Shown in pieces: positions 24,017 to 34,712 of a stretch of 64,000 nt of DNA. Source of the DNA: Fagopyrum homotropicum. Its lineage: Eukaryota > Streptophyta > Magnoliopsida > Caryophyllales > Polygonaceae. The notes beneath the pieces are model-generated. The model saw only the letters and a program-made list of their open reading frames with translations, had not been told where the DNA came from and ran no database searches. The DNA is taken from positions 19,560,001-19,624,000 of the forward strand of contig BSWB01000008.1 of NCBI GenBank assembly GCA_033239125.1, read 5' to 3'. How positions within the stretch are numbered: the first letter of the stretch is position 1; each line of letters begins with the position of its first letter. The position numbers and the translations under genes are program-made.

Positions 24017-24555
24017 TTGGTGTGCAGAATACACACTTCCAGCTTCTCTTTGCCTCTTCACTCGATCCTCTTCACACCTTCTTCAACCAGCATCCCCATA
24101 CATACATATACATACATAAATACATCAAATAAAGCCTATGAAGGCTGCCACAAGATCAATCCTGTCGAACCTAAGCTAGAAGGGAAGAACAGAAGATAGG
24201 AAGAAAGAAAAGAAGAAAGAAAGGAGAGGAGGATGAAGATCTTACCAAGGTGTAACCTAATTAGGGGAAGAACCATACCACAACCTCAATGTTGGCTCAC
24301 CACAAGCATATCAACATCAACCATCATCATCAACAATCAAAGCCACACAAAACTCTTCAAAACTCTCACAAGATCAAAGAAAAACAAGATGAAGATTCAA
24401 AGGAGAAGAAGGGAAGAAGAAGAACGAGAGGTAGGAGATGAAGTTGTAAGAAAGGTAACACTCATCAGGAGAGAGAGAAGGAAGCTTATAAAGAAAGGAA
24501 AGAGGTAAAGCACTAGTCAAGAGTCAAGAAAACTGGCTGCGGCACACCTTTATCC

Positions 24556-24608
24556 ACAAGGGCGGAACAGATGGCCGTAGGGACGGACCAGGCAAGCCGC
24601 AGGGGCGG
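24556..24608. repeat. GCAGGGGCGG array, 21-22-bp spacing (E 3' LTR)
   Basis: ACAAGGGCGG at 24556, GTAGGGACGG at 24577, GCAGGGGCGG at 24599. Steps 21 and 22 bp; spacer sequences differ. Confidence 0.7.
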
Positions 24609-24755
24609 TCTAGGCTAACTTATGTACACTCAGCAACCTCTCTTAGCTCCTCAAGATTAAGGCTGTTACATCTGCGGGGTATGCACACCTAACTTATAAG
24701 GCTATATATATATATGCCATATATATATATATAACACATACACATACAATCTATA

Positions 24756-24760
<5 letters not shown>

Positions 24761-24818
<58 letters not shown>
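24761..24818. repeat. (TA)n microsatellite
   Basis: Uninterrupted TA dinucleotides, about 29 units, in the leader of E. Confidence 0.95.
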
Positions 24819-24819
<1 letters not shown>

Positions 24820-24983
24820 TGATGAGATCCACGGTAGAGGTGACGACTTCTCGTACATTCTATCCCAAAACAACAACTTTTGAAACCAAAAATCAATTGA
24901 AAACACCAGACCCCTTTCGGGTTCTGTTTATTTTATCCATCCGACCTTACTGCATGTAGCAAGTGCCATTGTTGTCAACCTAA

Positions 24984-24996
24984 GGCTCTGATACCA
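24984..24996 (-). other. Primer-binding site of E (initiator tRNA-Met)
   Basis: Minus-strand TGGTATCAGAGCC, identical to the site of D, four bases from the LTR edge at 25001. Confidence 0.9.
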
Positions 24997-25483
24997 ACTC
25001 TATAACACCCCGAATCCACAGGACTCGGGATGCCACATTGGGCTAGGATCTTACAATGGATCCTGATTATAGCTTGACAACAAGTTCACTGGACCTTACA
25101 TCATAGCACTGACAAATATAAAAAGAAATACATAAAACGGTATAAAGTTGTACATCAAAAGGTATACAAAATCACAGCCAAGTATAAACACAATGCTCAC
25201 ACAAGAAGTATACAAACATCATCCTCACGCAAAAGGAATATATAACATCCTCAAAACCATAACCACCTAATGTACGAGAGTCCTTGGCCTGTCACCCTGC
25301 TGGATCACTCTACAGCTCTCCCTGCAAAGCATCTACAACACGGTATAAAACCGTTAGCTAACCATACATATATAAGGTAATGCATAAGCACAAACACAAG
25401 TCATGAAAGATAAACACATAATCATGTTGTCACACATTTACCCATTAAGCTATCTTTATATAATAGTCATCACTCAAATCGTT

Positions 25484-25486
<3 letters not shown>

Positions 25487-25534
<48 letters not shown>
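25487..25534. repeat. (TA)n microsatellite
   Basis: About 24 TA units in the 5' LTR of E. The 3' LTR has only a short TATATA at the matching place (23293), so the tract expanded after insertion. Confidence 0.9.
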
Positions 25535-25535
<1 letters not shown>

Positions 25536-26796
25536 CTATATGAAACTATGTGACACGAGGACCGTATCATCCTCGCCTCTAGGTCTGCTAGCCAGCTGTA
25601 ATAGTATCGGTCACACAACCCGTGTACCCTATGCGAGTGGTGTTGCGCCCTTCCTTTAAACCAGTTTAGCCTGATGTCAGAGAACCTCTCACACTCCTTA
25701 CAGGATGAAAGGGAAAGATTATCACTGTCACGCAATGGGGCTATCAATAAAACATAGGTCAGTAATAATTGGCATCGCATGCTATCATATCAAGCATATA
25801 ACACACACACACCACTCATGCAAACACCCAATATAAGGATGGTATCTAAGTAAGTCCTACGAACTTACCTAAACCTCGTGTAACTTCAACCACGATAAAC
25901 CTCCAATCCTGAGAGGGACACTGCTTAATAAAAAGGCATAGAGATATATCAATCTCCTATCAATCAAAGGCACACCTAGACCCAACGGATCCATAGGATC
26001 GTAATCAACTAAGCCTCATAACCTACTAATCCTCAAAGCCTTACAAGGCATAACATGATCATAACACCATCATCATCACACTCTCATCTATACCTAGCAT
26101 GGTACTACACACCCGCACTAGGAAAGGAAGGGACTATGTCATCCTTAGGCAAGCCCAAAAGCAAGACACACCTACAGGACAAGAGCAAAGCAAGGCTGGT
26201 GCAACCGTAGGGGCGGCCCTGGGTGGCGCAGGGGCATCCTGGCTGGGTGTTGGGGTTGTTGGTGTGCAGAATGCACACCTCAGCTCCTCTTTCGCTTCTC
26301 CACTCGAACCTCTTCACACCTTCTTCAGCCAGCAACCCCATACATACATATACATATATATATACATCAAACAAAGCCTAGGAAGGCGTCCACAAGATCA
26401 AATCTTATGGAACCTAAGCTAGAAAGGAATAAGAGAAGAAAGAAGAAAGAAGGAGGAAAGAAAGGAAGAAAGGGATGAAGAACTCACCAAGCTGAAACCT
26501 AACAGAGGAAGAACACACATCACAACCTCAAGGCAGGCTCAACACAAGCACAACAACATCCTCAATAACCATCATCATCATAAAAGCCTCAAACTCTCTT
26601 CAAAACTCAAAGAAATCAAGAGAGAATCCAAAGAAAGAGAAGAAGAGAAGAAGAGAATAAGAACGTAAGGGAGAAGATGCAGCTGGAGAGAGAATGAACA
26701 AACCCTCCTCTGGAAGAGAAGAGAATGGTTTATATAGGAAGCCATCCAAAAGCACGGGTCAAGGTCAACAAAGCCGGCTGCAACACACCACAAACC

Positions 26797-26871
26797 GCAG
26801 GGGCGGCTCATGGAGGAGCAAGGGCGGATCATGGTGGCCGCAGGAGCGCCTAGTCCTGGCCACAGGGGCGG
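26797..26871. repeat. GCAGGGGCGG array, four units at 21-22-bp spacing (E 5' LTR)
   Basis: GCAGGGGCGG at 26797, GCAAGGGCGG at 26818, GCAGGAGCGC at 26840, ACAGGGGCGG at 26862. Steps 21, 22 and 22 bp. A further pair is at 26207 and 26228 (step 21). Confidence 0.75.
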
Positions 26872-26931
26872 TTCAGGCAGAAACCAGCATAGCTCAACAC
26901 TCTCAGTACTCTCAAGACTAAGGCTCTTACA

Positions 26932-28982
26932 CTTACACAATACCAAACCAACCTATGATCATCTACTTGTCATTGGTTGTCTTTGCTTCAGTCTCCGTCC
27001 TCACAGGGATAAGCTTGAACCTGTTTCCACCCCTTGTGTTCTTCTTGGCTATCCTCCGGGTCAAAAGTCATATAAATTATTCAATCTCCAAACTCATAAG
27101 ATCATTATTAGTCGCCATGTTATCTTTCAAGAAGCTATTTTTTCCTTCAAAAATCATTCTTCCCTTCTTTCAAATACTTTGTCTCCTTCCTCCTTACCTT
27201 TTGTCTCTCCTGGTCCCAACATTGCTCCTCTAATATCTTCCTCCAACATACCTCCTCCTCCCATGCATACACATTCTCCTCCTCTTCCCATGCATACCCA
27301 TTATCGTCCTCCGTCTGATGACTCCTTTGCCACTCATATACTAGTTCCTTTTACATCTCTTACCACTACTTCCGCTTCTCCCTTAAGTATTTCATCTTCT
27401 CCTTTAATTATATCTCCTTCCTCCTTACCACCTCCCTTACCATTTTCCTCTTGACGATCTCGCACCATTAATCACCCTCCTAACCTCCAAGTTTACATTT
27501 GTAATTCTTTCTCTTCCCTTAACCGGTTCAACCTTTATTCTCATTCCAATGAGTACATACTTGCTCTTTGCAATGTCATTCAATCCTTTTACCCATCCAG
27601 TTATTCTCATGCAAAGGACTCACCTGCTTTTGTTGATGCTATGACTAAAGAGCTTCAAACTCTGGAGTTGAATAACACTTGGGATATTCTTCGCTTACCT
27701 CCTGGCACAACGGCCATCGGTTCAAAATGGGTTTATAAACTTAAGTATCGTCCTGATAACACCGTTGAACTCCATAAATCCCAATTGGTTTTCAAGGGAT
27801 ACAACCAAATTAAAGACAAGGATTATAAGCACACGCTTTCTCCTATTGTCAAGTTTGCAACCATTCGTGTTATCTTGGCTCTAGTAGCTGCTCGTGACTG
27901 GCCTTTGCATTAACTAGATATTAACAATGTCTTCCTCCATGACTTTCTTGATGAAGAAGTGTTCATGTTGCCTACCCAGGGGTATACAAAGGCTCCTCTT
28001 GGCCATGTTTGTGGCTTCAAGAAGTCCCTCTATGGTCTTAAGCAAGCAAGTCGTCAATGGAATATTGAGTTTACAAAGTTACTTCTCCAACTAAATTTTA
28101 TTTAATCTTATAAGGATTACTCATTTTTTGTCAAGCATTCCTCTCCACGCATCATCATCGTGCTAGTTTATGTTGATGATGTCCTCATAACTAGTGATAT
28201 TCCATCTGACATTGTTTCTCTTAAAGCTGCTCTTGATCAAGCCTTCACCATTAAAGATCTTGGTCTTGCACGCTTCTTTCTGGCAATGGAAATTGTTCGA
28301 GATAGTTCAGGTCTCCTCATTACTCAAAGAAAGTACATCTATCATATCCTTCTTGACTCTCAGATGCTCACCTACAAGGCTGCTAGCTTTCCCATGCAAC
28401 GCAATACTCATCTTTCTCCAGATTTTGGTGATTTGTTTCCTCAGCCTGATTCTTACAGACGCCTTATTGGTCGTCTCTTGTATTTCTCACTCGCCCATAT
28501 ATTACATATACCGCTCAACAGCTTAGCCAGTTTCTTGCTTCGCCTCGCCTTCCTCATTGGCATGCTGCCACCTATCTCTTGAGATATCTTAAAGGAACCA
28601 TGGACTATGCTCTAACTTATCCCAAGCCATATGTTCTCTCACTCACCGCCTACAGTGATGCTGATTGGGGCTCATGTCCTTTCTCTTGTTATTTGATAAC
28701 TGGTTACTTCCTTTTCCATGGAAACTCTCTTGTGTCTTGGCAGATAAAGAAACAACGAACAGCTAGTAAATATGTTGTTGAAAGCAAGTATTGTGCCATG
28801 TCAATGACTACTAGTGAAGTCATTTGGCTTGATGGCTTGTTGATCGATCTTCATGTCAATCTACCTCGACCATTTGTGCTTTACTGTGACCACAAAGAAG
28901 CTCAACATCTTGCTGCTAACCTAGACTTCCATGCAAGAACCAAGAACCTACGCATTGATTGTCACTTTTTTAGCGATGAAGT
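26932..28982 (+). pseudogene. Copia element H pol, copy 1: integrase C-terminus, RT, part of RNase H
   Basis: The sequence resumes right after element E inside a Ty1/copia integrase C-terminal block: PHRDKLEPVSTPCVLLGYPPGQKSYKLF (about 26995-27080). A Ser/Pro-rich linker follows, then RT: NNTWDILRLPPGTTAIGSKWVYK (27671), a stop near 27912, LYGLKQASRQW (about 28030), a stop near 28104, and catalytic LVYVDDVLITS (about 28160). Then LIGRLLYFS with a frameshift near 28500, and RNase H: YSDADWGSCP (about 28650), WQIKKQRTASK and DCHFFSDEV. It stops where an LTR is inserted at 28983. LTR, gag, protease and most of integrase lie left of the window, beyond E. Confidence 0.88.
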
Positions 28983-30269
28983 TGATGACATGAATTATAT
29001 ACCATCATATTCGTGCATTATACGATTTTAACACCTTATTTTTACATGCATTTGATAGGGATTGTATGATTTTAGTCCATATTCATATATATTTCTAGAA
29101 TAGAGGTCTACACACTTTTATTTGTGAAATTGTAGGTAAAAGGTGGAGATTTGGTGTGAAAATGGAGTATTGTGGAGCATGACATCATTAAGGATCAAGA
29201 AGAGAGCTAAAAGATAGAAGAAAATACGAGAAAAGATCACAAGAGAAGATAGAAGTCAGAACTAAAAGATATCGCAAGATCAGAAGCAAAAATCGGGTCA
29301 ATGACTCAATATATATTAAAATCGTTCAGTCTCCCTTATAAATCATCCGATTTTTATCTTGTATAATCCGATTAGATATAGGATTGTAACCATAAGATCA
29401 CGTATCATACCCTATAAAAGGAGGACGTCTCACCACCTTCAGAATCATCCAATAACACAAAGTATACAATCAAGAGCATTCGGAGTTGAAGATTTGAAGG
29501 AAGTTTTGGAGTTTGAGTCCAAGAATAGAGTTCTTGGAAGTTTTTTGAATTTGATCTTATATTCTATCTTTGTGAACACGTTTTGGAGTTTGTTTTTGAG
29601 TTTTGAAGGATTAAAACATTGTTCACGGCATGTTCTTGAGTTCCACGGCCGTGGTTCTTCAAGATCTGATCGTGGTTTTCCTCTGTCGTACGTCCTTTGC
29701 TTTTTCTTTGATCCATAGTTAAATATTTGCTTTAAACTAGCCTTGACTTACCTTCTCTAGGTAGTAGTGAGACTCAACATCCTCTACTTCGGTTTCGCGT
29801 GTGACAACCTTAACCGTTTTGGCTTATCTTTGATTCCCTTGGGTTTGGGCATGGGTATTTGAGAGTAATTCTTATCCTTTGATCCTTTCTATACTGCAAC
29901 CTCAACAACCTTTATTGAGAGAGCCTTTGGGTGAGACATATGGGTTTGAAACTTCACCGTATAATTTCCTACCATAGATATACCTTTGCAAATCCCGACT
30001 CTATCCTTTTATCCTTAGAATATATTAAATCAATTGCTACAATTAACTACCTGAATCTTTAGAATCATTGTTTTTCAAATTAATCTTTGGAAAAGCTTTT
30101 TGATTTGCCTGACGATCTTTATAAACTGAATTTGTTCCCCCCAAATCCCCGAGTTCGATAATCTAGAATTCTTGCTTTACTATGCCGATCCGTACACTGC
30201 GAGTTCGCTTGCTTTGATTTCAGTTTTATAAATTTAAAGCTTATTTGCACGCACACTTTTGAGCGAACA
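28983..30269 (+). mobile_element. Chimeric solo LTR (V2 5' half, Athila A/C-type 3' half) in copia RNase H
   Basis: 1287 bp starting TGATGACATG after GAAGT (28978-28982) and ending GAGCGAACA. Up to about 29622 it is nearly identical to unit 2's LTR (32346 onward). Beyond ATTGTTCA it matches the A/C-type LTR instead, with the CCACGGCCGTGG cassette at 29623-29675, CGTACGTC, and the GTAGTGAGACTCAACATCCTCTAC-type block. After 30269 the expected copia sequence is missing. Confidence 0.8.
29623..29675. repeat. CCACGGCCGTGG triplet cassette in the chimeric LTR
   Basis: Half-site TCACGG at 29623, full palindrome at 29643-29654, half-site TCGTGG at 29670. Steps 20 and 21 bp. Confidence 0.85.
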
Positions 30270-31657
30270 TGTGTTTATATTCATGTCGTTTAAAAAATAA
30301 AGAATTTTTTATGAGCCGAGACCGAGTAGCTTGCTAAAAATTATGCTCGTGTTATCTTAGCTGAACGCGTCAACCTTTACCCAAACGAGCCAAGCATTGA
30401 TATGTTCAAGCTCATCTCATTTAAAAAATTAACGAGCTCGTGCCGAACTTTTGACGAGCCGATCCCGAGTAGTTTGTCTCATGTAACAGCTCTACATGTT
30501 TGTAAGACACCTTGACGGGATATTCTAATTCCGCAATTAACGTCAATTAATGTCGTATCTCATACCTCAAATTTCTCAATTAAATATCTTTAACATCTTG
30601 ATAGATTAAACAACTCGATTAAATCGATGAAGGAAAATCACTGAAAAATCCAAAATTCGGCGAGAAAAACAAATAATATATTATTTTAAAGTTATTGAAA
30701 TATAAATTCATATATCGTAATCAAATACATATATATGAAAATTTCAATGATATATGAGTTGATAACGACATTAATATGACAAAAAAATAACCGAAACAAA
30801 AGGTTAGAAACAAACATTTCAGTCTTACAAAACATAGAATAAACATATTAGTTTTACAATATTAAATAAGCATACTTAGTTTTAAAATTGAAAAATGAAA
30901 AAGTCTTTTTGCAAATAACAACAACCGGACAACATAATCAAACAAGGAAAATAAATATAAAATTTAAAAATCAGAAAAAGTGAAAGAATTGGAATAACAC
31001 ACTCAACATTCAACAAAAAAAGATTACACGGTAAATAAGTAATGATAGTTCAAAATCAATTTATGAAATTATAAGAATAATGGAAGAAAATGGAGTGAAG
31101 AGTTGATCGGCGGAACAATGACATTTCAAGAAGAAGTTGAAGAAGGCTTTGTTGATAAATAAGATCGGTGTTGTGCTTCCAACAATCACAATCTTGCAGA
31201 TGGCCATATGAGCGCTAGGATTAGTCGGAAAAGTGGGAGAGAAAGAAGAAATATTACGGGTAAATTATTTTTTAAAAATTTTTTTCCTTCTTTTTTAGGC
31301 TTATAAAATAGGAAAACTTTCGTTGAGTGTGTCTTGACCAGACACGATCCCTGTCCCCATCGTGTCCTATATGTGTCTTCACCTTGTTCTACCTCTGAAC
31401 CATGTCTTGATTGTGTCGGGTTATGTTTGACTATGTCCAAGCCATGTCCTTCCGTGTCCTACCATGTTGAATACGGGACACTCCACCTTCTAGAGGTGTC
31501 CGTTCATCATAGGCCAAAACAAACTTTGTTAATCCAATCCCGACCCAATTGAATGTCCCGTCCCACAAGCACTTAAACTCGATTGAACTTGATCATTTTT
31601 GTATGATTGAAAATAATCCTATTCGGCTAGGATTCAAGAATGATGGACTCCAACTGG
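30270..31657. repeat. Repeat segment R, unit 1 copy
   Basis: AT-rich DNA shared with 34713-35757 plus 37886-38232. Begins with a TGTGTTTATATTC block and GAGCCGAGACCGAGTAG, and ends with a stretch rich in GTGTCC/ATGTCC (31330-31500) resembling subterminal repeats of plant hAT transposons, though no terminal repeats or TSD could be fixed. The frame at 31186-31440 (-) has no recognisable domain. The join at about 31315 is the empty site of solo LTR G. Confidence 0.7.
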
Positions 31658-32345
31658 TGCTCTTGATCAAGCCTTCACCATTAAAGATCTTGGTCTTGCA
31701 CGCTTCTTTTTGGCCATGGAAATTGTTCGAGATAGTTCAGATCTCCTCATTACTCAAAGAAAGTACATCTATGATATCTTATTTGACTCTCAGATGCTCA
31801 CCTACAAGGCTGCTAGCTTTCCCATACAACACAATACTTAACTTTCTCCAGATTTTGGTGATTTGTTTTCTCAGCCTGATTCTTACAGATGCCTTATTGG
31901 TCGTCTCTTGTATCTCTCATTGGCATGCTGCCACCTATCTCTTGAGATATCTTAAGGGAACCATGGACTATGCTCTAACTTATCCCAAGCAATATGTCCT
32001 CTCACTCGCCGCCTACAGTGATGCTGATTGGGGCACATGTCCATTCTCTTGTCGTTTGATAACTGGCTACGACCTTTTCCTTGGTAACTCTCTTGTGTCT
32101 TGGCAGATAAAGAAACAACGAACAGTTAATAAATCAGTTGCTGAAAGCGAGTATTGTGCCATGTCAATAACTAACAGTGAAGTCATTTGGCTTGATGGCT
32201 TGTTGATCGATCTTCATGTCATTTTACCTTTACCATTTGTACTTTACTGTGACAACAAATAAGCTCAACATCTTGCTGCTAACCCAGACTTCAAAGAAAG
32301 AACCAAGCACCTACGCATTGATTGTCACTTTTTTAGCGATGAAGT
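31658..32345 (+). pseudogene. Copia element H pol, copy 2: RT end and RNase H
   Basis: Duplicate of 28228-28982. Relative to copy 1 about 65 bp are missing after GTCTCTTGTAT (about 31913-31922), between short CTCA repeats, removing the residues between the end of RT and HWHAATYLLRYLKG. RNase H: YSDADWGTCP, SVAESEYCAM (closer to the usual copia SSAEAEYRA than copy 1), LYCDNK then a stop at 32260. The codons after DEVD are replaced by the V2 LTR. Confidence 0.85.
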
Positions 32346-33959
32346 TGATGACATGAATTATATACCATCATATTCGTGCATTATATGATTTTATCACCTC
32401 ATTTTTACATGCATTTGATAGAGATTGTATGACTTTTAGTCCATATTCATATATATTTCGAGAATAGAGGTCTACACACTTTTATTTGTAAAATTGTAAG
32501 TAAAAGGTTGAGATTTGGTGTGAAAATGGAGCATTGTAGAGCATGACATCATTAAGGCTCAGGAAGGGAGCTAAAAGATAGAAGAAAATATGAGAAAAGA
32601 TCACAAGAGAAGATAGAAGTCAGAACTAATAGATATCGCAAGATCAAAAGCAAAAAATCAGGTCAATGACTCAATATATATTAAAATCGGTCGGTCTCCC
32701 TTATAAATAATCCGATTTTTATCTTGTATATTCCGATTAGATATAGGATTGTAACCATAAGATTACGTATCATACCCTATAAAAGGAGGACGTCTCACCA
32801 CCTTCAGAATCATCCAATAACACAAGGTATACAATCAAGAGCATTGAGAAGAGCATTCGGAGTTGAAGATTCAAAGGAAGTTTTGGAGTTCGAGTCCAAG
32901 AATAGAGTTCTTGGAAGTTTTGTGAATTTGATCTTATATTCTGTCTTTGTGAACACATTTTGGAGTTTGTTTTTGAGTTTTGAAGGATTAAAACATTGTT
33001 CATACGTTATTGGTTTGGTTTTATTCAAGATTCAAAGTTTTCTCAAGTTCTTCGCTTTCTTGAATTAATATCTCTTTTGATTTTATAATGTCTATTCTTG
33101 GCTAAAACCTAGTGATTCTAGGGTGATGGGTTGATGATTGTGGTTGAGATGATGATAGAATGACCTTCATAAACAAATTGGATCGTGAGAGTTAAGTTTA
33201 ACCATTGCAGAAGGCAAAAATCGGTGTGTTCGTTGATTAAATCGACCGATTTCTAGGGATGAACACCCCGATTTTCCTTATGTAGTACCTACCTTGCTTT
33301 ATCCTTGATCTTTGGTTAAAGATTGCTTAAACCCTAGCCTTGTTGAACCTTTCTAACCTATATCCGAGTGTGGGAAGAGACTTATCCAGTGATTTCCGTC
33401 CTTGGTTGCCAACGATTACAAGTTCTAGGTAATAGAGGATTCAAACCCCTCTATTAAGGTTGAGTGTGCCATAACCCTTATCTTTGTGAGTTAATCTGGT
33501 TTCTTTGGGTTTGGTGTTTGGTTTGAGAATATTATCCTTCCCTTAGATCCTCTATCTTATCGAGACTCAACACCCTTTAGTTAGAGCCTTTGGGTTGAGA
33601 CAAGTGGATGGTGGAGACTTCACCGTACATCATCCCATTTTAGAACACCTACCTTAGCAATCCCAACTCTGTTCATACAATCTTTAGAAGTCTTGAATCG
33701 AAAACCACAATCGGATTCCTTAATCTTAAGAATCATTTTTCCCAAATCTTTACACAAAATCATATATTTGTCTTTCTTTGTCAACAATTGCATATTTCCT
33801 TGTTAAATATCGTATTCTGATTTTGATTTCACCAAATCCCTAAGTTCGACCCTAGAATTGTTGCTTTTACTGCGATCGACCAGTACACTGCGGGTTCGCT
33901 TAATTTCTTTTATTCTTGGTATAAATATTAAAGTTTGCACGCACCCTTTGGAGCGAACA
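32346..33959 (+). mobile_element. Solo LTR V2 (complete) inserted in copia RNase H
   Basis: 1614 bp, TGATGACATG...GAGCGAACA, flanked by GAAGT (32341-32345) and TAAGT (33960-33964), a 5-bp duplication with one change. The copia frame resumes on the right as RGFISTTHVPFAIQLTDIF, proving the insertion point. Carries AAATCGG/CCGATTT cassettes at 32657-32716 and 33220-33272. Confidence 0.9.
33220..33272. repeat. Triplet palindrome cassette, AAATCGGCCGATTT type (V2)
   Basis: ATCGG at 33220, centre AAATCGACCGATTT at 33239-33252, CCGAT at 33268. Steps 21 and 22 bp. A second, eroded triplet at 32657-32716 has steps of about 29 and 21 bp around an AT-rich spacer. Confidence 0.8.
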
Positions 33960-34121
33960 TAAGTCTAGAGAGGCTTCATATCGACTACTCACGTTCCCTT
34001 TGCCATACAACTTACCGACATTTTCACCAAGCCTTTGGGTGAACAACAACACTTGTTTCTCACTCGCAAGCTTGGCCTTGTTATCCATGTCAACCTTGAA
34101 GGGGGCATAAGATATATGTAG
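33960..34121 (+). pseudogene. Copia element H pol terminus
   Basis: Continues RNase H after the V2 LTR: GFISTTHVPFAIQLTDIF, then TKPLGEQQHLFLTRKLGL, the standard end of Ty1/copia polyproteins. The stop TAG at 34119 overlaps the probable LTR start. A polypurine tract GAAGGGGGCATAAGA lies at 34098-34112. Confidence 0.88.
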
Positions 34122-34265
34122 CAAATATATAGAATAAGAGGGAATGTTTTGTAATAAAGCCAAAAGGCTAACAAACCTAACAAACTACCTATGCTTGTAT
34201 ATATACTTGCACTCGTTTCTACATCTAATACAAAATTTCCATTCATTTCATTTCATCTCTTCACA
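34117..34265 (+). repeat. Probable short 3' LTR of copia element H
   Basis: TGTAGCAAATATATAG follows the polypurine tract and the stretch ends TCTTCACA about 149 bp later. Short LTRs are usual for some copia lineages. The 5' LTR is outside the window, so the right edge is a guess. Confidence 0.45.
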
Positions 34266-34712
34266 ACAACCATGGATCTCCGACTCGATAGTGGCACTTC
34301 CAGCGAGGCGAGGAAAAGAGAAGATGACTTGGGCTTCTTTGTATGGTGGTGGGACGGTGCATATCTGGACTAGTGCCAAAACGAAGGATATGAGGGAAGA
34401 TGTTCTCAACGGCGGTGACAATGGTGGATGACCACGAGGATGACTCAATGATTTAGATCGGTTCTGGTAATGATTAGTGATTACGGTGGTAGAATCAAAA
34501 CGAGAGAACAATTAGGTTCAGCGAGGAAAGAGATGAATAGTGTTTTCGGGTTAGAGTTGAGAAGAAGATGAATAGTAACGTTTAGGGTATCCTATATTTT
34601 CTAGGAGTGTTATACTGGCCCAGGATTGACATGTTCAGTCGCGGCTCGTTTATAAACGAGTCGGGTCCGAGTCGGGTCCGAGTCGGGTCTAAACTTTAAA
34701 CGAGCTTTAAAA
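34266..34712. other. Unassigned sequence right of copia element H
   Basis: Contains a short plus-strand frame (34272-34373, MDLRLDSGTSSEARKRED) and, from 34640, repeats of GAGTCGGGTCC. Nothing recognisable. It may be the pre-insertion flank of H. Absent from unit 1. Confidence 0.4.

Larger units (their letters stand above)
22832..24670 (-). repeat. 3' LTR of element E (end removed by insertion of A)
   Basis: Starts TGTAACAGCC at 24670 on the minus strand. Shares with the D LTR the block around the GTAAGTCC hairpin (23614-23632) and the terminal CCTAGCCCAATATGGCAT region, which breaks off at the A insertion. Carries GCAGGGGCGG arrays at 23985-24016 and 24556-24608. Confidence 0.88.
24671..25000 (-). 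other. Residual leader of E with (TA)n tract
   Basis: Matches 14996 to about 15283 of D in reverse: primer site (24984-24996), a CAGAACCCG block, a TA-rich stretch grown to a (TA)n tract at 24761-24818, and GGTGTGCATACCCCGCA just before the point where gag starts in D. There it joins the 3' LTR, so all coding sequence was removed. Confidence 0.8.
22832..26931 (-). mobile_element. Element E: internally deleted chromovirus, split by A
   Basis: Minus-strand element: 5' LTR 26931-25001, tRNA-iMet primer site, about 330 bp of leader, then directly the 3' LTR 24670-22832, whose last ~45 bp are cut off by A and lie outside the window. No gag, pol or polypurine tract remains. It is inserted in copia element H; right flank CTTAC (26932-26936), other TSD copy outside the window. 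Confidence 0.85.
25001..26931 (-). repeat. 5' LTR of element E
   Basis: 1931 bp, TGTAAGAGCC (minus strand, from 26931) to GGGTGTTATA (terminal CA changed to TA). Has the splice-donor-like hairpin (25850-25868, one mismatch), a (TA)n tract at 25487-25534, and GCAGGGGCGG arrays at 26207-26237 and 26797-26871. Confidence 0.9.
28228..31657 (+). repeat. Tandem segmental duplication, unit 1
   Basis: Runs from TGCTCTTGATCAAGCC in copia RT to GATGGACTCCAACTGG. Unit 2 starts with the same copia sequence at 31658 and ends with the same sequence at 38232. Unit 1 lacks the copia terminus (counterpart of 33960-34712), and the 3' half of its V2 LTR is of another type. Confidence 0.85.
26932..34265 (+). 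mobile_element. Element H: Ty1/copia retrotransposon, disrupted and partly duplicated
   Basis: Copia remains comprise 26932-28982, a duplicated 31658-32345, the pol terminus at 33960-34121 and a probable short 3' LTR at 34117-34265. E interrupts it on the left, V2 LTRs interrupt both copies of the RNase H end, and a tandem duplication separates the pieces. It is the oldest recognisable layer of the left block. Confidence 0.75.

Noticed and set aside
24702..24896. Minus-strand frame with long Tyr-Ile repeat
   Set aside because: It is a translation of the (TA)n microsatellite.
26955..27233. Hydrophobic frame looking like a membrane protein
   Set aside because: It overlaps the copia integrase C-terminus and linker in another frame; the copia frame has clear homology.
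28194..28526. Second frame over copia RT
   Set aside because: Shadow of the RT frame containing YVDD.
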